Assembly (NCBI GenBank): GCA_913055735.1
Contig: CAJXKD010000001.1
Coordinates: forward strand, 992,001-1,056,000
Direction of reading: 5' to 3'
Length of the DNA stretch: 64,000 nucleotides
DNA from: an uncultured Rhodospirillales bacterium
GTDB lineage: Bacteria; Pseudomonadota; Alphaproteobacteria; Rhodospirillales; UBA2165
Position numbers and translations under genes: made by a program. The notes beneath the pieces were generated by a model, which was not told where the DNA came from, did no database searches, and saw only the letters and a list, made by a program, of their open reading frames with translations. Positions within the stretch are counted from its first letter, which is position 1. Each line of letters begins with the position of its first letter. Positions 29,958-42,174 of the stretch are shown here, in pieces.

Positions 29958-31364
29958 CTAGATGTGAAGCGCCCGGCCGTTCGCCGCGAGGGCCGCTTCC
30001 TTGACGATCTCGGACAGGCCCGGATGGCCGTGGCAGGTGCGGGCGATATCTTCCGCTGCGCCGCCGAATTCCATGGCGACGACACATTCCTGAATCAAAT
30101 CACCGGCCTGAGCACCGATGATGTGCACCCCGAGAATACGATCGGTTTCCTTGTCGGCGAGAACCTTCACGAAGCCTTCCGTCGCGTCCATGGCGCGGGC
30201 ACGCGCATTGGCACTGAACGGATACTTGCCGACGTTATAAGCGACGCCTGCCTTCTTCAATTGTTCCTCGGTCTTGCCGACACCGGCGGCCTCGGGGAAG
30301 GTGTAGACGATGGCCGGGATGGCGTCGTAATCGATATGGCCCGATTGACCGGCAATGATCTCGGCAACCACCGAGCCTTCGTCCTCGGCCTTATGCGCGA
30401 GCATGGCCCCGCCGATGACGTCGCCGACGGCATAGATGCCCTTCGCCTTGGTTTCCCAATGGTCGTTGACCGGGATGAAGCCTTTTTCAAGGGTGATACC
30501 GACCTTGTCGAGACCGAGGCCTTCGGTATAGGGCCGCCGCCCGACGGCGACCAACACCACGTCTGCCTTGATCTTCTCGGCGTCTCCGCCGGCGACCGGC
30601 TCGACATCGAGGGTCACGTCGTTCTTGCCCGTTTTGGCGCCGGTCACCTTGCTCGACAGTTTGAAGGTCATGCCTTGCTTCTTGAGGATGCGCTGCATGT
30701 GTTTGGAAATCTCGGCGTCCATGCCCGGCAGGACGTGGTCGAGATATTCGATCACCGTCACCTCGGCACCCAAACGGCGCCACACGGACCCCAATTCGAG
30801 GCCGATAACGCCGGCGCCGATCACCGCCAGATGCTTGGGCACCTTGGGCAGCGCCAGTGCACCGGTGGAGGAGACGATCTGCTTCTCGTCGATCTCCACG
30901 CCCGACAGGCTCGCAACATCGGAACCGGTGGCGATGATGATGTTCTTGGTGGCAAGCTTCTGATCGCCGCCCTTGGCAACCTTCACCGTCACCTCGCCCG
31001 CCTTGCTGATTGCGCCGGCCCCGACGATACGGTCGATCTTGTTCTTCTTCATCAGGAAGTCGACGCCCTTGACGGTATCGGCGACCACCGCATCCTTATG
31101 AGACAGCATGGCCTTGAGGTCCAATTCGACCTTGGAGGTCTTGATGCCCTGGCCCGCGAACTCATGGCCCGCCGCCTCGAACAGGTGCGAGGAATGCAGC
31201 AACGCCTTCGACGGAATACAGCCGACGTTCAGACAGGTACCGCCCAACGTCTCGCGTTTCTCGACAATCGCGGTTTTGAGGCCCAGTTGGGCAGCGCGGA
31301 TGGCGGCGACATATCCGCCCGGTCCGCCACCGATGACGACGACGTCATATTGGGTCTCGGCCAT
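29958..31364 (-). CDS. lpdA: dihydrolipoyl dehydrogenase (E3)
   Basis: A 468-residue FAD flavoprotein that reoxidises lipoyl groups of the 2-oxoglutarate dehydrogenase complex. Visible are the FAD motif VVVIGGGPGGYVAAIRAAQ, the redox disulfide GGTCLNVGCIPSK, the NAD motif VIGAGVIGLELGSVW and the C-terminal His-Glu pair CHGHPGLSE. The ATG at 31364 has AAGGAGTG upstream; the longer frame is not supported. Operon position directly after sucB indicates the E3 of the 2-oxoglutarate complex. Confidence 0.98.
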   Translation of the reverse strand: MAETQYDVVVIGGGPGGYVAAIRAAQLGLKTAIVEKRETLGGTCLNVGCIPSKALLHSSHLFEAAGHEFAGQGIKTSKVELDLKAMLSHKDAVVADTVKGVDFLMKKNKIDRIVGAGAISKAGEVTVKVAKGGDQKLATKNIIIATGSDVASLSGVEIDEKQIVSSTGALALPKVPKHLAVIGAGVIGLELGSVWRRLGAEVTVIEYLDHVLPGMDAEISKHMQRILKKQGMTFKLSSKVTGAKTGKNDVTLDVEPVAGGDAEKIKADVVLVAVGRRPYTEGLGLDKVGITLEKGFIPVNDHWETKAKGIYAVGDVIGGAMLAHKAEDEGSVVAEIIAGQSGHIDYDAIPAIVYTFPEAAGVGKTEEQLKKAGVAYNVGKYPFSANARARAMDATEGFVKVLADKETDRILGVHIIGAQAGDLIQECVVAMEFGGAAEDIARTCHGHPGLSEIVKEAALAANGRALHI

Positions 31365-31422
31365 GATCACTCCTTGGTTCGCAGACAGGCTGTTTTCGGG
31401 CGGGCTTCTCGAACGGCCCGCT

Positions 31423-32982
31423 CTACATATCCAACATAATACGTTGCGGGTCTTCAATACACTCCTTGACGCGAACAAGGAAGGACACCGCTTCGCGGCC
31501 GTCGACGATCCGGTGATCGTAACTGAGGGCGAGATACATCATCGGCCGCACGACCACCTCGTCGTTGATCACCACGGCGCGCTTGACGATGTTGTGCATG
31601 CCCATGATGCCTGACTGCGGCGCATTGAGGATCGGCGTCGACAACATGGACCCATAGATACCGCCGTTGGAAATGGTGAATGTACCCCCGGTCATTTCGT
31701 CGAGGCCGAGATTACCGTCGCGCGCGCGCTTGCCGAAATCGGCGATGGCTTTTTCGACGTCGGCGAAATCCATCTGATCCGCGTCCCGCAGAACCGGCAC
31801 GACGAGACCTTGCGGCGTGCTGACGGCGACGCTCACATCATAGTGGTTCTTATAGACGATCTCGTCCCCGTCGATCTCCGCGTTGATGGCGGGGAACTCG
31901 CGCAGGGCGACAATGGATGCCTTGACGAAAAAGCTCATGAAGCCAAGACGCACGCCATGACGCTTTTCGAACACGTCGCGGTACTTGGCACGGGTTTCCA
32001 TCACCGCCGTCATGTCCACCTCGTTGAAGGTGGTCAGCATGGCCGCCGTGTCCTGCGCCTCCTTGAGGCGTTGGGCAATACGCTGACGCAGGCGGGTCAT
32101 CTTGACCCGCTCTTCGCGCGGCCCGGCGGGCTTGGACGGGATCTGGACGGAAGGGCCACCAGAGGGGGCCTCAGCGGCGGCAGGCGCCTTTGCCGGCGCG
32201 GCAGCCGGTTTCTCGGCGGGCTTGGCGCCTGATTTCAGGTAAGCCAGCACGTCGCCCTTGGTCAGGCGACCATCGCGTCCCGTCGCCGGGATCTGCGACG
32301 GATCGAGACCTTCATCCTCGACCAGCTTGCGAACGGCGGGCGACAAGGTGGAGTCCTCTCCAGTAGGAACTGCGGGAGCCGGGGCGGCGGCTTTCTCCGC
32401 CGGTGCCGGTGCGGCAGCGGCGCCGGAACCACCAATGGTCCCAAGCAAGGCGCCCACCTCGACCTCGGCGCCTTCGGCAGCCGCGATCTCAGTAAGCGTT
32501 CCCGCCGCCGGGGCATTAACCTCGACGGTTACCTTATCCGTTTCGAGCTCAAGGAGCGGTTCATCGGCCGCAATGCTATCGCCGACTTTCTTGTGCCAAT
32601 TCGCCACCGTCGCCTCGGTGAGGGACTCCCCGAGCGCGGGCACCCTGATCTCCACCGCATCGCCACCGCCATTGGCGGCGGCGGGCGCAGGAGCCGGCTT
32701 CGGCGCCTCTTCCTGGGGTGCGGCGGGGGCAGCGGCTGCGCCGGCGCCGTCACCAATACGGCCGAGCACCGCGCCAACTTCAACATCGGTGCCTTCGGTG
32801 GCAAGAATTTCGGACAGCGTCCCGGCAGCCGGCGCATTGACCTCGACGGTCACCTTATCGGTTTCCAGTTCCAACAGCGGTTCGTCCGCCGCGACCGTAT
32901 CACCGACTTTCTTGTGCCAGGTGGCGACCGTTGCTTCCGTCAGGGATTCGCCCAGGGTAGGAACTTTGATCTCGGTAGCCAT
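31423..32982 (-). CDS. sucB: 2-oxoglutarate dehydrogenase E2, dihydrolipoyllysine succinyltransferase, with two lipoyl domains
   Basis: A 519-residue E2 that transfers succinyl from lipoate to CoA. Two nearly identical lipoyl domains lie at about residues 2-77 and 110-184, each with [10 protein letters not shown] (lipoyl-Lys 43 and 150). Ala/Pro-rich linkers separate them from the E3-binding domain ([15 protein letters not shown]...[10 protein letters not shown], ~220-256) and the catalytic domain with [12 protein letters not shown]. Most bacterial SucB have one lipoyl domain and ~400 residues, so this is an enlarged form. Follows sucA by 6 nt. Confidence 0.97.
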   Translation of the reverse strand: MATEIKVPTLGESLTEATVATWHKKVGDTVAADEPLLELETDKVTVEVNAPAAGTLSEILATEGTDVEVGAVLGRIGDGAGAAAAPAAPQEEAPKPAPAPAAANGGGDAVEIRVPALGESLTEATVANWHKKVGDSIAADEPLLELETDKVTVEVNAPAAGTLTEIAAAEGAEVEVGALLGTIGGSGAAAAPAPAEKAAAPAPAVPTGEDSTLSPAVRKLVEDEGLDPSQIPATGRDGRLTKGDVLAYLKSGAKPAEKPAAAPAKAPAAAEAPSGGPSVQIPSKPAGPREERVKMTRLRQRIAQRLKEAQDTAAMLTTFNEVDMTAVMETRAKYRDVFEKRHGVRLGFMSFFVKASIVALREFPAINAEIDGDEIVYKNHYDVSVAVSTPQGLVVPVLRDADQMDFADVEKAIADFGKRARDGNLGLDEMTGGTFTISNGGIYGSMLSTPILNAPQSGIMGMHNIVKRAVVINDEVVVRPMMYLALSYDHRIVDGREAVSFLVRVKECIEDPQRIMLDM

Positions 32983-32988
32983 GATATT

Positions 32989-35955
32989 TTATTCCGTTGA
33001 ATCGTTGATACGCGCCATGAAGCCCAACGCGGGGTCTTCCTCGGGACGGGTGAAAGGCCGGCGCAAATCCTTGACGTTCCAGGACAGCGCCTGATCCACC
33101 AACTGCGTCTGTTCGGCGTTGTGTACCCTGAGCGAGCCAGTTGCCGGCGATGCCGCGGCGGGGCGTCCAACATAAACGGGACGTTTGTTGGGCCGTTGTC
33201 CGCCGCTATCTTCCTCGATGATATATTCGAGGCGGCGCATGACGAATGTCCATGCGCCCATATTGGCGGGTTCTTCCTGGCACCAAACCACTTCGGCATT
33301 GGGATATTCGGACAGGCGCTTGGTCAATGCATCGCGCGGCCAGGGATAAAGCTGCTCGATGCGCAGGATAGCAACGTCGTTGATCCCGCGTTCGCGGCGC
33401 GCTTCGAGCAGATCATAGTAGACCTTGCCGCTGCACAGGACGACGCGCTTCACGTCCTCGCCGGGCACCAGATCGTCCACTTCGCCAAGCGTGCGCCAGA
33501 AATGCGACTCGCCGGTAAATTCCTCGATGTCGGAAACCACCAGCTTGTGACGCAACAATGACTTAGGTGCCATCACGATGAGCGGTTTGCGGAAGTTGCG
33601 GCGCACCTGGCGGCGGAGCGCATGGAAGAAGTTGGCGGGTGTCGTGCAGTTGACGACCTGCATATTGTCCTCGGCGCAGAGCTGCAGATAGCGCTCGAGG
33701 CGGGCCGAGGAATGCTCCGGCCCCTGTCCTTCGTAGCCATGAGGCAACAGGTTCACCAGGCCCGACATGCGCAGCCATTTGGATTCACCCGACGAAATGA
33801 ATTGGTCGTAAATCACCTGGGCGCCATTGGCGAAATCGCCGAATTGCGCTTCCCAGATGGTCAACGTATTGGGGTCCGCCAGGCTGTAGCCGTATTCGAA
33901 GCCGAGCACGCCGAATTCGGACAATGGGCTGTTCATCACCTCGAAACGGGCCTGACCGTCCTTGATGCTGTCGATGGGGTAGTACTGCTCCTCCGTGTCT
34001 TGATCGATAAGGATGGAGTGCCGGTGCGAGAACGTCCCGCGCCCCGAATCCTGCCCCGACAGGCGGACGGCGGTCCCTTCGACGACGAGGGTCCCAAAGG
34101 CCAGCGCCTCAGCCATGCCCCAGTCGATGTCTTTGCCCGTTTCGATCATCTTCTGGCGGGCCTTGAGCTGGCGAACGACCTTGCGGTTGACGTTGATGTG
34201 CTCGGGTACCCGCGAGATGGCGAGCCCGACGTCCTTCAGCTCATCCACGGGCACGGCGGTCACGTCGTCGCGTTGCTCTTCCTCTTCAGCAAGCTGCGCG
34301 AAGCCCTGCCATACACCTTCGAGCCAATCCGCCTTGTTGGGCTTATAGGCGTTGGCGGCCTCGAACTGATGATCGAGATGGTCATGGAATGCGCGCACCG
34401 TGGCATCTGCTTCCTCGGCCGTCATCACCCCTTCGGCGATCAATCGCTTGGCGAAAATCTCGCGCGTCGTCGGATGCTTGGCGATGGTTTTGTACATGTG
34501 CGGCTGAGTGAACATGGGTTCGTCACCCTCATTGTGCCCATGCCGGCGGTAGCAGAACATGTCGATGACCACGTCGCGCTTGAATTTCTGGCGGAATTTC
34601 ATGGCCAAATGCGCGACCTGCACCACTGCCTCGGGATCGTCGCCGTTGACGTGGAAAATCGGCGCCTGGAACCCTTTGGCAACGTCGGTCGCATAGGGCG
34701 TCGAGCGGGCGCTCGTCGGGTTGGTGGTGAACCCGATCTGGTTGTTGACGATGACGTGGATGGTACCGCCGGTGCGGTAGCCCATCAGCTGCGCCAGATC
34801 GAGGCTTTCCGGCACCAGTCCCTGCCCGGCGAACGCCGCGTCGCCATGCATGAGGAGGCCCATCACTTTTTCCCGCTCCTTGTCGCCGCGCATGGTTTGC
34901 TTGGCGCGCACCTTGCCGAGGACAACCGGGTCGACGGCCTCGAGGTGCGAAGGGTTGGCGGTGAGACTGAGGTGCATCCGCTGACCGGCGATTTCGCGGT
35001 CGGCGGACGCCCCCAAATGATATTTGACGTCGCCCGATCCCTGAACGTCCTCGGGCTTCGAAGGGATGCCCTGGAACTCAGAGAAGATTGCCACGTGCGG
35101 TTTGTTCAAGGTCTTGGCGAGCACGTTGAGGCGGCCCCGGTGAGGCATGCCGATGACGACTTCCTCGATCCCCTGACGCGCCGCGGTGGCCAGAATTTGC
35201 TCGACACACGGCACCATGCTTTCGCCGCCATCGAGGCCGAACCGCTTGGTGCCGGGATACTTGACCTGAAGATAGTTTTCGAAGCCTTCGGCCTCGACCA
35301 GATCCTGAAAGATCGCCTTCTTGAGGTCGGGTGGCATGGAGGCGCGAAAATCGACGCCCTCGACACTTTGCTGTATCCAGGCACGCTCCTCGATCTCGGT
35401 GATGTGCATGTATTCGACACCGATAGAAGAGCAATAAGATTCCTTGAGGACATCCAAGACCTGGCGCAGCGTCGCGCGCTCAAGCCCGGCGATCCCCGTC
35501 ATGGTGTCGAGATAGATGGGGCGGTCGAGATCGTCCTCCGTAAATCCGTAGGTCCGGTAGTCCAGCTCGCGGTGATAGCCGGCGCCCTCGATGCCCAACG
35601 GATCGAAGGCTGCCGCCAAATGGCCACGCACCCGGTAGGAGCGGATTAAAATACGTGCCCGGATGGATTCCCGCGCCGCCGATTCGATATCCTCGACATT
35701 CGGCGCGGCGCCCGGTTTTGCCGCGGCCGGTGCGGCGCCGTTGCCGCCCGCCTCTTCGACCGGACCGACGAACGGCCGCGCCCAACTGGCGCCGCCGACC
35801 TCACCGCGGATCGCTTCCGCGTCGTCGCCCAACTCGGCAAACAGCTGCGCCCAATCGGCGCTCACCGAATGAGGATCTTTTAAGAACCGCTCGTAAAGTT
35901 CGGCAATGAATGCCGCATTGGAGCCGGTGAAAATCGAGTCGATTTCTCTCGCCAT
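32989..35955 (-). CDS. sucA: 2-oxoglutarate dehydrogenase E1 component
   Basis: A 988-residue thiamine-diphosphate enzyme decarboxylating 2-oxoglutarate and passing succinyl to lipoyl-E2. N-terminal helix binding E2 (FIAELYERFLKDPHSVSADW), the GMPHRGRLNVL segment, the ThDP motif around GDAAFAGQGLVPE...NNQIGFTT and the C-terminal CQEEPANMGAW are present. The ATG at 35955 (MAREIDSIFTG) fits the family better than the TTG at 35997. Followed closely by sucB. Confidence 0.98.
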   Translation of the reverse strand: MAREIDSIFTGSNAAFIAELYERFLKDPHSVSADWAQLFAELGDDAEAIRGEVGGASWARPFVGPVEEAGGNGAAPAAAKPGAAPNVEDIESAARESIRARILIRSYRVRGHLAAAFDPLGIEGAGYHRELDYRTYGFTEDDLDRPIYLDTMTGIAGLERATLRQVLDVLKESYCSSIGVEYMHITEIEERAWIQQSVEGVDFRASMPPDLKKAIFQDLVEAEGFENYLQVKYPGTKRFGLDGGESMVPCVEQILATAARQGIEEVVIGMPHRGRLNVLAKTLNKPHVAIFSEFQGIPSKPEDVQGSGDVKYHLGASADREIAGQRMHLSLTANPSHLEAVDPVVLGKVRAKQTMRGDKEREKVMGLLMHGDAAFAGQGLVPESLDLAQLMGYRTGGTIHVIVNNQIGFTTNPTSARSTPYATDVAKGFQAPIFHVNGDDPEAVVQVAHLAMKFRQKFKRDVVIDMFCYRRHGHNEGDEPMFTQPHMYKTIAKHPTTREIFAKRLIAEGVMTAEEADATVRAFHDHLDHQFEAANAYKPNKADWLEGVWQGFAQLAEEEEQRDDVTAVPVDELKDVGLAISRVPEHINVNRKVVRQLKARQKMIETGKDIDWGMAEALAFGTLVVEGTAVRLSGQDSGRGTFSHRHSILIDQDTEEQYYPIDSIKDGQARFEVMNSPLSEFGVLGFEYGYSLADPNTLTIWEAQFGDFANGAQVIYDQFISSGESKWLRMSGLVNLLPHGYEGQGPEHSSARLERYLQLCAEDNMQVVNCTTPANFFHALRRQVRRNFRKPLIVMAPKSLLRHKLVVSDIEEFTGESHFWRTLGEVDDLVPGEDVKRVVLCSGKVYYDLLEARRERGINDVAILRIEQLYPWPRDALTKRLSEYPNAEVVWCQEEPANMGAWTFVMRRLEYIIEEDSGGQRPNKRPVYVGRPAAASPATGSLRVHNAEQTQLVDQALSWNVKDLRRPFTRPEEDPALGFMARINDSTE

Positions 35956-36023
35956 GGTCCCGCTTTGCGTTTCGCGCCGGACCGCTTCGGGCGTCAAGCC
36001 AACTTGGCCGCCTTGGGCGCGCG

Positions 36024-36899
36024 CTAACCTCTTATGACCTCCGCCATCGTGGCCCCCAGCGCTGCCGGCGAATCGGCGACGGCGATACCCGCACTCTTCA
36101 TCGCCTCGATCTTATCGGAAGCGCCTCCCTTACCGCCGGCAATAATGGCGCCGGCGTGCCCCATGCGCCGCCCGGGCGGCGCCGTAACGCCGGCGATGAA
36201 GCCGACCATGGGTTTCTTGGTTTTTGACGATTTATAGAATTCGGCGGCATCCTCTTCCGCGGTTCCGCCGATCTCACCGATCATAATGATCGCCTCGGTT
36301 TCATCGTCGCCGAGGAACATATCCAGACAATCGATAAAGTTGGTGCCGTTGACCGGATCGCCGCCGATCCCGATACAGGTCGTCTGACCGAGGCCGGCCG
36401 CCGTCGTTTGAGCAACCGCTTCGTAAGTCAGCGTCCCGGACCGCGATACGATGCCGATCTTGCCGCGTTTGTGGATATGGCCCGGCATGATACCGATCTT
36501 GCATTCGCCGGGCGTAATGATGCCAGGGCAATTAGGGCCGATGAGCCGTGTATTCGATCCCGACAAGGCGCGCTTTACCTCCACCATGTCGAGAACGGGG
36601 ATACCTTCGGTGATGCAGACCACCAAGGAAATCTCGGCATCGATCGCTTCGAGGATCGCTTCGCCCGCGAATGGCGGCGGCACGTAGATCACGGACGCAT
36701 CGGCGCCGGTCTTCTCCACCGCCTCGGCGACCGTGTCGAACACGGGCAGGTCGAGATGCTTGGAACCGCCTTTTCCCGGCGTCACGCCGCCGACCATTTT
36801 GGTGCCGTAGGCAATCGCCTGTTCTGAGTGGAAAGTACCCTGTGATCCGGTGAAGCCTTGGCAAATGACTTTCGTATTCGATCCGACAAGTACGGCCAT
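36024..36899 (-). CDS. sucD: succinyl-CoA synthetase subunit alpha
   Basis: A 291-residue subunit with the CoA-binding Rossmann motif ([18 protein letters not shown]) and the phosphohistidine in [14 protein letters not shown]. With SucC it makes succinate and ATP or GTP from succinyl-CoA. Its ATG overlaps the sucC stop by one base (TGATG), ensuring equal translation. Confidence 0.98.
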   Translation of the reverse strand: MAVLVGSNTKVICQGFTGSQGTFHSEQAIAYGTKMVGGVTPGKGGSKHLDLPVFDTVAEAVEKTGADASVIYVPPPFAGEAILEAIDAEISLVVCITEGIPVLDMVEVKRALSGSNTRLIGPNCPGIITPGECKIGIMPGHIHKRGKIGIVSRSGTLTYEAVAQTTAAGLGQTTCIGIGGDPVNGTNFIDCLDMFLGDDETEAIIMIGEIGGTAEEDAAEFYKSSKTKKPMVGFIAGVTAPPGRRMGHAGAIIAGGKGGASDKIEAMKSAGIAVADSPAALGATMAEVIRG

Positions 36900-38098
36900 C
36901 AGGCGGCCTCCTTGACGGCCTTCACCACCTTCTCCGCCGCATCGGCAAGATCGTCCGCCGAAATAATCGGCAGGCCAGATTGGGCCATAATTTGCTTCCC
37001 TAGATCCACGTTTGTTCCTTCAAGACGCACGACGAGCGGTACGCTCAGACTAACCTCGCGGGCCGCCGCGACGACACCCTCGGCGATCACGTCGCAGCGC
37101 ATGATGCCACCGAAAATATTGACTAGAATTCCATCAACGTTCGAGTCAGACAAGATCAACTTGAACGCGGTTGTCACGCGCTCCTTGGTGGCGCCGCCAC
37201 CGACATCCAGGAAGTTCGCCGGCTCGCCGCCATAGAGCTTGATGATGTCCATGGTCGCCATCGCCAAACCGGCACCGTTGACCATGCAGCCGATGCTGCC
37301 ATCGAGCTTGATGTAATTGAGGTCGTGACGCTCCGCTTCCAGTTCGGCCGGATCGTATTCGGCCTGGTCGCGCATCTCTTCGATGTCCTTGTGCCGGAAA
37401 AGGGCGTTGTCATCGAAGTTCATCTTGGCATCGAGAGCAACAACGTCACCCGCCTTGGTCACCACCATCGGATTGATTTCAACGAGACTGGCGTCCAAGT
37501 CGACGAACGCGCGGTACATGGCCATGACGAATTTGACGCAGGACTTGATCTGATCGCCTTTGAGCCCCAAGCCGAAGGCCACCTCGCGGGCGTGGAAACC
37601 CTTCATCCCGGTCGCGGGATCGATATCGACGGTAACGATTTTCTCGGGCGTTTTCGCGGCGACCTCTTCGATGTCCATACCGCCTTCTTGCGAGGCGATA
37701 ATCGTGACACGCGATGTCGCGCGATCGATCAGCAGGCTGAGGTAAAGTTCGCGGTCGATATCGCAGCCATCCTCGATATAGACCCGTTTGACTTCCTTCC
37801 CTTCGGGGCCTGTCTGGTGCGTGACCAGTGTCGCCCCCAGCATTTGATTGGCCGTGTCTTTGGTATCCTCCACCGACTTGACGACGCGAACGCCGCCGCC
37901 AGAGCCGGCGGAGGATTCCTTAAACGTGCCTTTGCCGCGACCACCAGCGTGGATCTGGGACTTGACCACCCATATCGGGCCTCCGAGTTCCTTGGCAACC
38001 GCCTCGGCTTCGGCCGCTGTATAAGCGACCCCGCCTTTGAGGGTGGCTACGCCATATTGTGAAAGGAGCTGTTTGGCCTGATACTCATGAATGTTCAT
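36899..38098 (-). CDS. sucC: succinyl-CoA synthetase subunit beta
   Basis: A 399-residue ATP-grasp subunit beginning [17 protein letters not shown], with [10 protein letters not shown] (nucleotide binding), [12 protein letters not shown] and the C-terminal [12 protein letters not shown]. The ATG at 38098 is chosen because it is the invariant family start; the longer frame reaches into a gap. It lies 34 nt after the histone H1-like gene and before sucD, and is part of the mdh-suc operon. Confidence 0.98.
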   Translation of the reverse strand: MNIHEYQAKQLLSQYGVATLKGGVAYTAAEAEAVAKELGGPIWVVKSQIHAGGRGKGTFKESSAGSGGGVRVVKSVEDTKDTANQMLGATLVTHQTGPEGKEVKRVYIEDGCDIDRELYLSLLIDRATSRVTIIASQEGGMDIEEVAAKTPEKIVTVDIDPATGMKGFHAREVAFGLGLKGDQIKSCVKFVMAMYRAFVDLDASLVEINPMVVTKAGDVVALDAKMNFDDNALFRHKDIEEMRDQAEYDPAELEAERHDLNYIKLDGSIGCMVNGAGLAMATMDIIKLYGGEPANFLDVGGGATKERVTTAFKLILSDSNVDGILVNIFGGIMRCDVIAEGVVAAAREVSLSVPLVVRLEGTNVDLGKQIMAQSGLPIISADDLADAAEKVVKAVKEAA

Positions 38099-38132
38099 AT
38101 ATTCGTCCGATCCACCTGGCGGTAACTCTAAA

Positions 38133-39062
38133 TTAGCGGCGGCTACCAGCCCGACGGGCCTTGGACACGGTACGACGACGACGAGAAACGGACTTACGCA
38201 TTCTCGCGGGCGACTTCCGTGCAACCCGGGCCGAAGAACGGCGGGCCGTAGACCGACGACGGGCCGAAGAACGGCGAGCCGTCGACTTACGAGCCGTGCT
38301 CTTCCGACGGCGAACCGGAGACTTCCGAGCCGTCGACTTACGGGCCGTGCTCTTCCGACGGCGAACCGGAGACTTCCGAGCCGTCGACTTGCGAGCCGTG
38401 CTCTTCCGACGACGAACCGGAGATTTCCGAGCCGTCGACTTACGGGCCGTGCTCTTCCGACGACGAACCGGAGACTTCCGAGCCGTGCTCTTCCGACGAA
38501 CCGTCTTACGAGCGGTCGTCTTCCGGCGGGCCGGAGACTTACGAGCCGTCGTCTTCCGACGAACCGTCTTGCGAGCGGTCGACTTACGAGCCGTGCTCTT
38601 CCGACGAACCGGAGACTTCCGGGCCGTGGACTTGCGAGCCGTCGTCTTGCGACGACGAACCGGCGACTTACGGGCCGTGGTCTTACGGGCCGTCGTCTTA
38701 CGACGACGAACCGGGGACTTACGGGCCGCGGTCTTGCGAGCCGTGCTCTTCCGACGAACCGTCTTGCGAGCGGTCGACTTACGAGCCGTCGTCTTCCGAC
38801 GGGCCGGAGACTTACGGGCCGTGGTCTTGCGAGCCGTCGTCTTGCGACGACGAACCGGGGACTTACGAGCCGTGGTCTTACGAGCCGTCGTCTTCCGACG
38901 AGCCGTGGTCTTGCGGGCCGTGGTCTTACGAGCCGTCGTCTTGCGACGACGAACCGGAGACTTACGGGCCGTAGTCTTACGGGCCGTCGTCTTACGACGA
39001 GCCGTAGTCTTCTTACGGGCCGGAGACTTTTTCCGAGCCGTGGATTTTGCAGAAGATCTCAT
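38133..39062 (-). CDS. histone H1-like, Lys/Arg/Ser/Thr repeat protein
   Basis: A 309-residue protein made almost wholly of short repeats built from KTTARK, KSTARK and KSPVRRRK. Nine SPVRR and four SPAR units resemble the SPKK motifs by which H1-type proteins bind the DNA minor groove. No globular domain or signal peptide is seen; it should be disordered and extremely basic. It starts with ATG at 39062 and sits in the operon between mdh and sucC. Similar basic repeat proteins (AlgP or Hc1/Hc2-like) are nucleoid or RNA associated. Repeat number is probably unstable. DNA binding is inference from composition. Confidence 0.8.
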   Translation of the reverse strand: MRSSAKSTARKKSPARKKTTARRKTTARKTTARKSPVRRRKTTARKTTARKTTARRKTTARKTTARKSPVRRRKTTARKTTARKSPARRKTTARKSTARKTVRRKSTARKTAARKSPVRRRKTTARKTTARKSPVRRRKTTARKSTARKSPVRRKSTARKSTARKTVRRKTTARKSPARRKTTARKTVRRKSTARKSPVRRRKSTARKSTARKSPVRRRKSTARKSTARKSPVRRRKSTARKSTARKSPVRRRKSTARKSTARRSSARRRSTARRSSARVARKSPARMRKSVSRRRRTVSKARRAGSRR

Positions 39063-39104
39063 GGTGATTCTCGCTACAGTTATTGAGAGGATTAGTCAGT
39101 GGCA

Positions 39105-40450
<1,346 letters not shown>

Positions 40451-41578
40451 TTACGATTGCGGATTATGCGCCAATTTCATGTATTCTTCGGACTGCATTT
40501 CCATCAACCGGGAAATTAATCTCTCGAATTCGAACTTTCCTTCGCCTTCCGGATAAAGTTCTTCAGCGGGTACATCGGCGGAGCAAATCAAGTTCACTTT
40601 GGCTTCGTACAGCGCATCTATAAGAATGACAAAGCGCCGCGCAGCGTCGCGCATGGCCGGCGTCAGCTGCGGGATATCGTCGAGTACCAGCGTGTGGTAG
40701 CGGGCTGCGATCGCGAGGTAGTCGGCGGGCCCCAGAGGCCGGTCGCACAAGGCCCGGAAATCGGCCCTCCCCACACCGTCCGTCGCGGCGGGTATCTCGA
40801 CCGTCCGTCCCTTTACATCGATCATATCGGGATGCGGCTCGTGGCCGTCGGTCAACACCCGGAAACAATCATCGAGGGCGGCGCGCGCCGACGGTCCGAG
40901 CGGTTCGTAATAAACCTTCATGCCCTTCAGCCGTTCGAGGCGGTAGTCGGTCAAACTGCCCAGTTCCAGAACGTCGAGGCGGCGGGAAATCATCTCGATG
41001 AACGGGATGAACTTCTCCCGTTGGAGGCCGTCCTTGTAGAGATCCTGCGGCGGCCGGTTGGAGGTGGCAACGACAACAACGTCGTTCGCGAACAATGCCT
41101 CGAACAGACGCCCCAAAATCATCGCGTCAACGATATTCGACACCTGGAACTCGTCGAAACACAACAGCCATGCTTCGTCGGCGATGGCGGCGGCGACGGG
41201 CGGGATCGGGTCGCCGTCGTCATCCTTGCCGCGGCTGTCTCGGAATTGGTTAATGCGATTGTGGACGTCCTGCAAGAACGCGTGGAAATGGACGCGGCGT
41301 TTACGCTCCACCGGGGCTGTATCGAAGAACAGATCCATGAGCATGGATTTACCGCGGCCGACGCCGCCATAGATATAGAGGCCCTGCGGCGGCTCGGCAC
41401 GGCGACGGGTGAGCCCGAAGCGCTCCTTCCAACCGGTATGCCCCGATGTGGGTACATAACCCGACAGCGCCCTATGCAGGATTTGCAGCTTCTCGGCCAG
41501 CAGCGCCTGGGCGGGGTCGTCCTTCAACTCACCCGCGGCCACTTTTTCCCGGTATCTGGACAGAGGATCGTCGCTCAT
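40451..41578 (-). CDS. zapE: cell division protein ZapE (AFG1-like ATPase)
   Basis: A 375-residue AAA-like ATPase. Walker A GGVGRGKSMLMD near residue 73, Walker B LLCFDEFQV, a sensor ATSNRPPQDLY and the C-terminal ARRFVILIDALYEAKVNL match the ZapE/AFG1 family. ZapE modulates the FtsZ ring at constriction; the mitochondrial homologue acts in protein quality control. Its linkage just upstream of mdh is typical of alphaproteobacteria. Confidence 0.95.
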   Translation of the reverse strand: MSDDPLSRYREKVAAGELKDDPAQALLAEKLQILHRALSGYVPTSGHTGWKERFGLTRRRAEPPQGLYIYGGVGRGKSMLMDLFFDTAPVERKRRVHFHAFLQDVHNRINQFRDSRGKDDDGDPIPPVAAAIADEAWLLCFDEFQVSNIVDAMILGRLFEALFANDVVVVATSNRPPQDLYKDGLQREKFIPFIEMISRRLDVLELGSLTDYRLERLKGMKVYYEPLGPSARAALDDCFRVLTDGHEPHPDMIDVKGRTVEIPAATDGVGRADFRALCDRPLGPADYLAIAARYHTLVLDDIPQLTPAMRDAARRFVILIDALYEAKVNLICSADVPAEELYPEGEGKFEFERLISRLMEMQSEEYMKLAHNPQS

Positions 41579-41700
41579 GGCATTCGTATATAGGGATTGA
41601 TACGTGGGAACTGAGGAGATGAATAGGGCGAGGCGCTAATTAGGGAGCGAAACCGGCGATGTAAAGCCTGCAATCCCTAGGCGGCACGATTGGGCGGCTT

Positions 41701-42174
41701 TCAGCCCTCTTTATCTTTGAACAGCAGGTCCTTGTCGTAGAGGTCGAATCCGGTTGGATCCACGCCCAGTATACTACACAGGGTTACCACCTCGATCTGG
41801 TCGACCAACTTGGTTTCCCCGTTGGATTCGGCGACAGCAAGGCAGATACGGATCATCAATGCAGACCGTTCCGGGTCGCCTTTGACCGCGTCAATGGCCT
41901 TGGCCGCTTTTCTATGTCCCACCTTCGGATCCTCGAGGATCGCTTCCGAATACTCGCGGAACAGGTTCACGCCTTCATGGGGATCGTAGATCTTGAGCGC
42001 GTCCAAGGTCTGCAGAATCTGATCGACCCGCACCTGTTCGGAGAAGGACACATTGCCATCGGCGGTCGCCACCATCGCGCAGGCCGCCATGGTCGCCTTC
42101 AAGAACGGCTGATTGTGATGCCGCTCCATTTGGGCTTGGTACATCCCTTTGAGCGTCGAGAGAAACCCGGCCAT
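41701..42174 (-). CDS. TerB-like domain protein
   Basis: A 157-residue cytoplasmic helical protein of the TerB type: LKATMAACAMVATADGNVSFSEQVRVDQIL and, in a second repeat, ALMIRICLAVAESNGETKLVDQIEVVTLCSILGV. The two acidic helical segments form the TerB fold, linked to tellurite resistance and membrane stress but widespread with unknown roles. AAGGA precedes the ATG. No other ter genes are nearby. The gap 42175-42554 on the other side contains no gene, apart from a short duplicated CCTTGGTCCCGT run. Confidence 0.75.
   Translation of the reverse strand: MAGFLSTLKGMYQAQMERHHNQPFLKATMAACAMVATADGNVSFSEQVRVDQILQTLDALKIYDPHEGVNLFREYSEAILEDPKVGHRKAAKAIDAVKGDPERSALMIRICLAVAESNGETKLVDQIEVVTLCSILGVDPTGFDLYDKDLLFKDKEG

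Noticed and set aside
33622..35649. 675-codon plus-strand ORF opposite sucA
   Set aside because: Shadow of sucA; composition typical of antisense frames in GC-rich genes.
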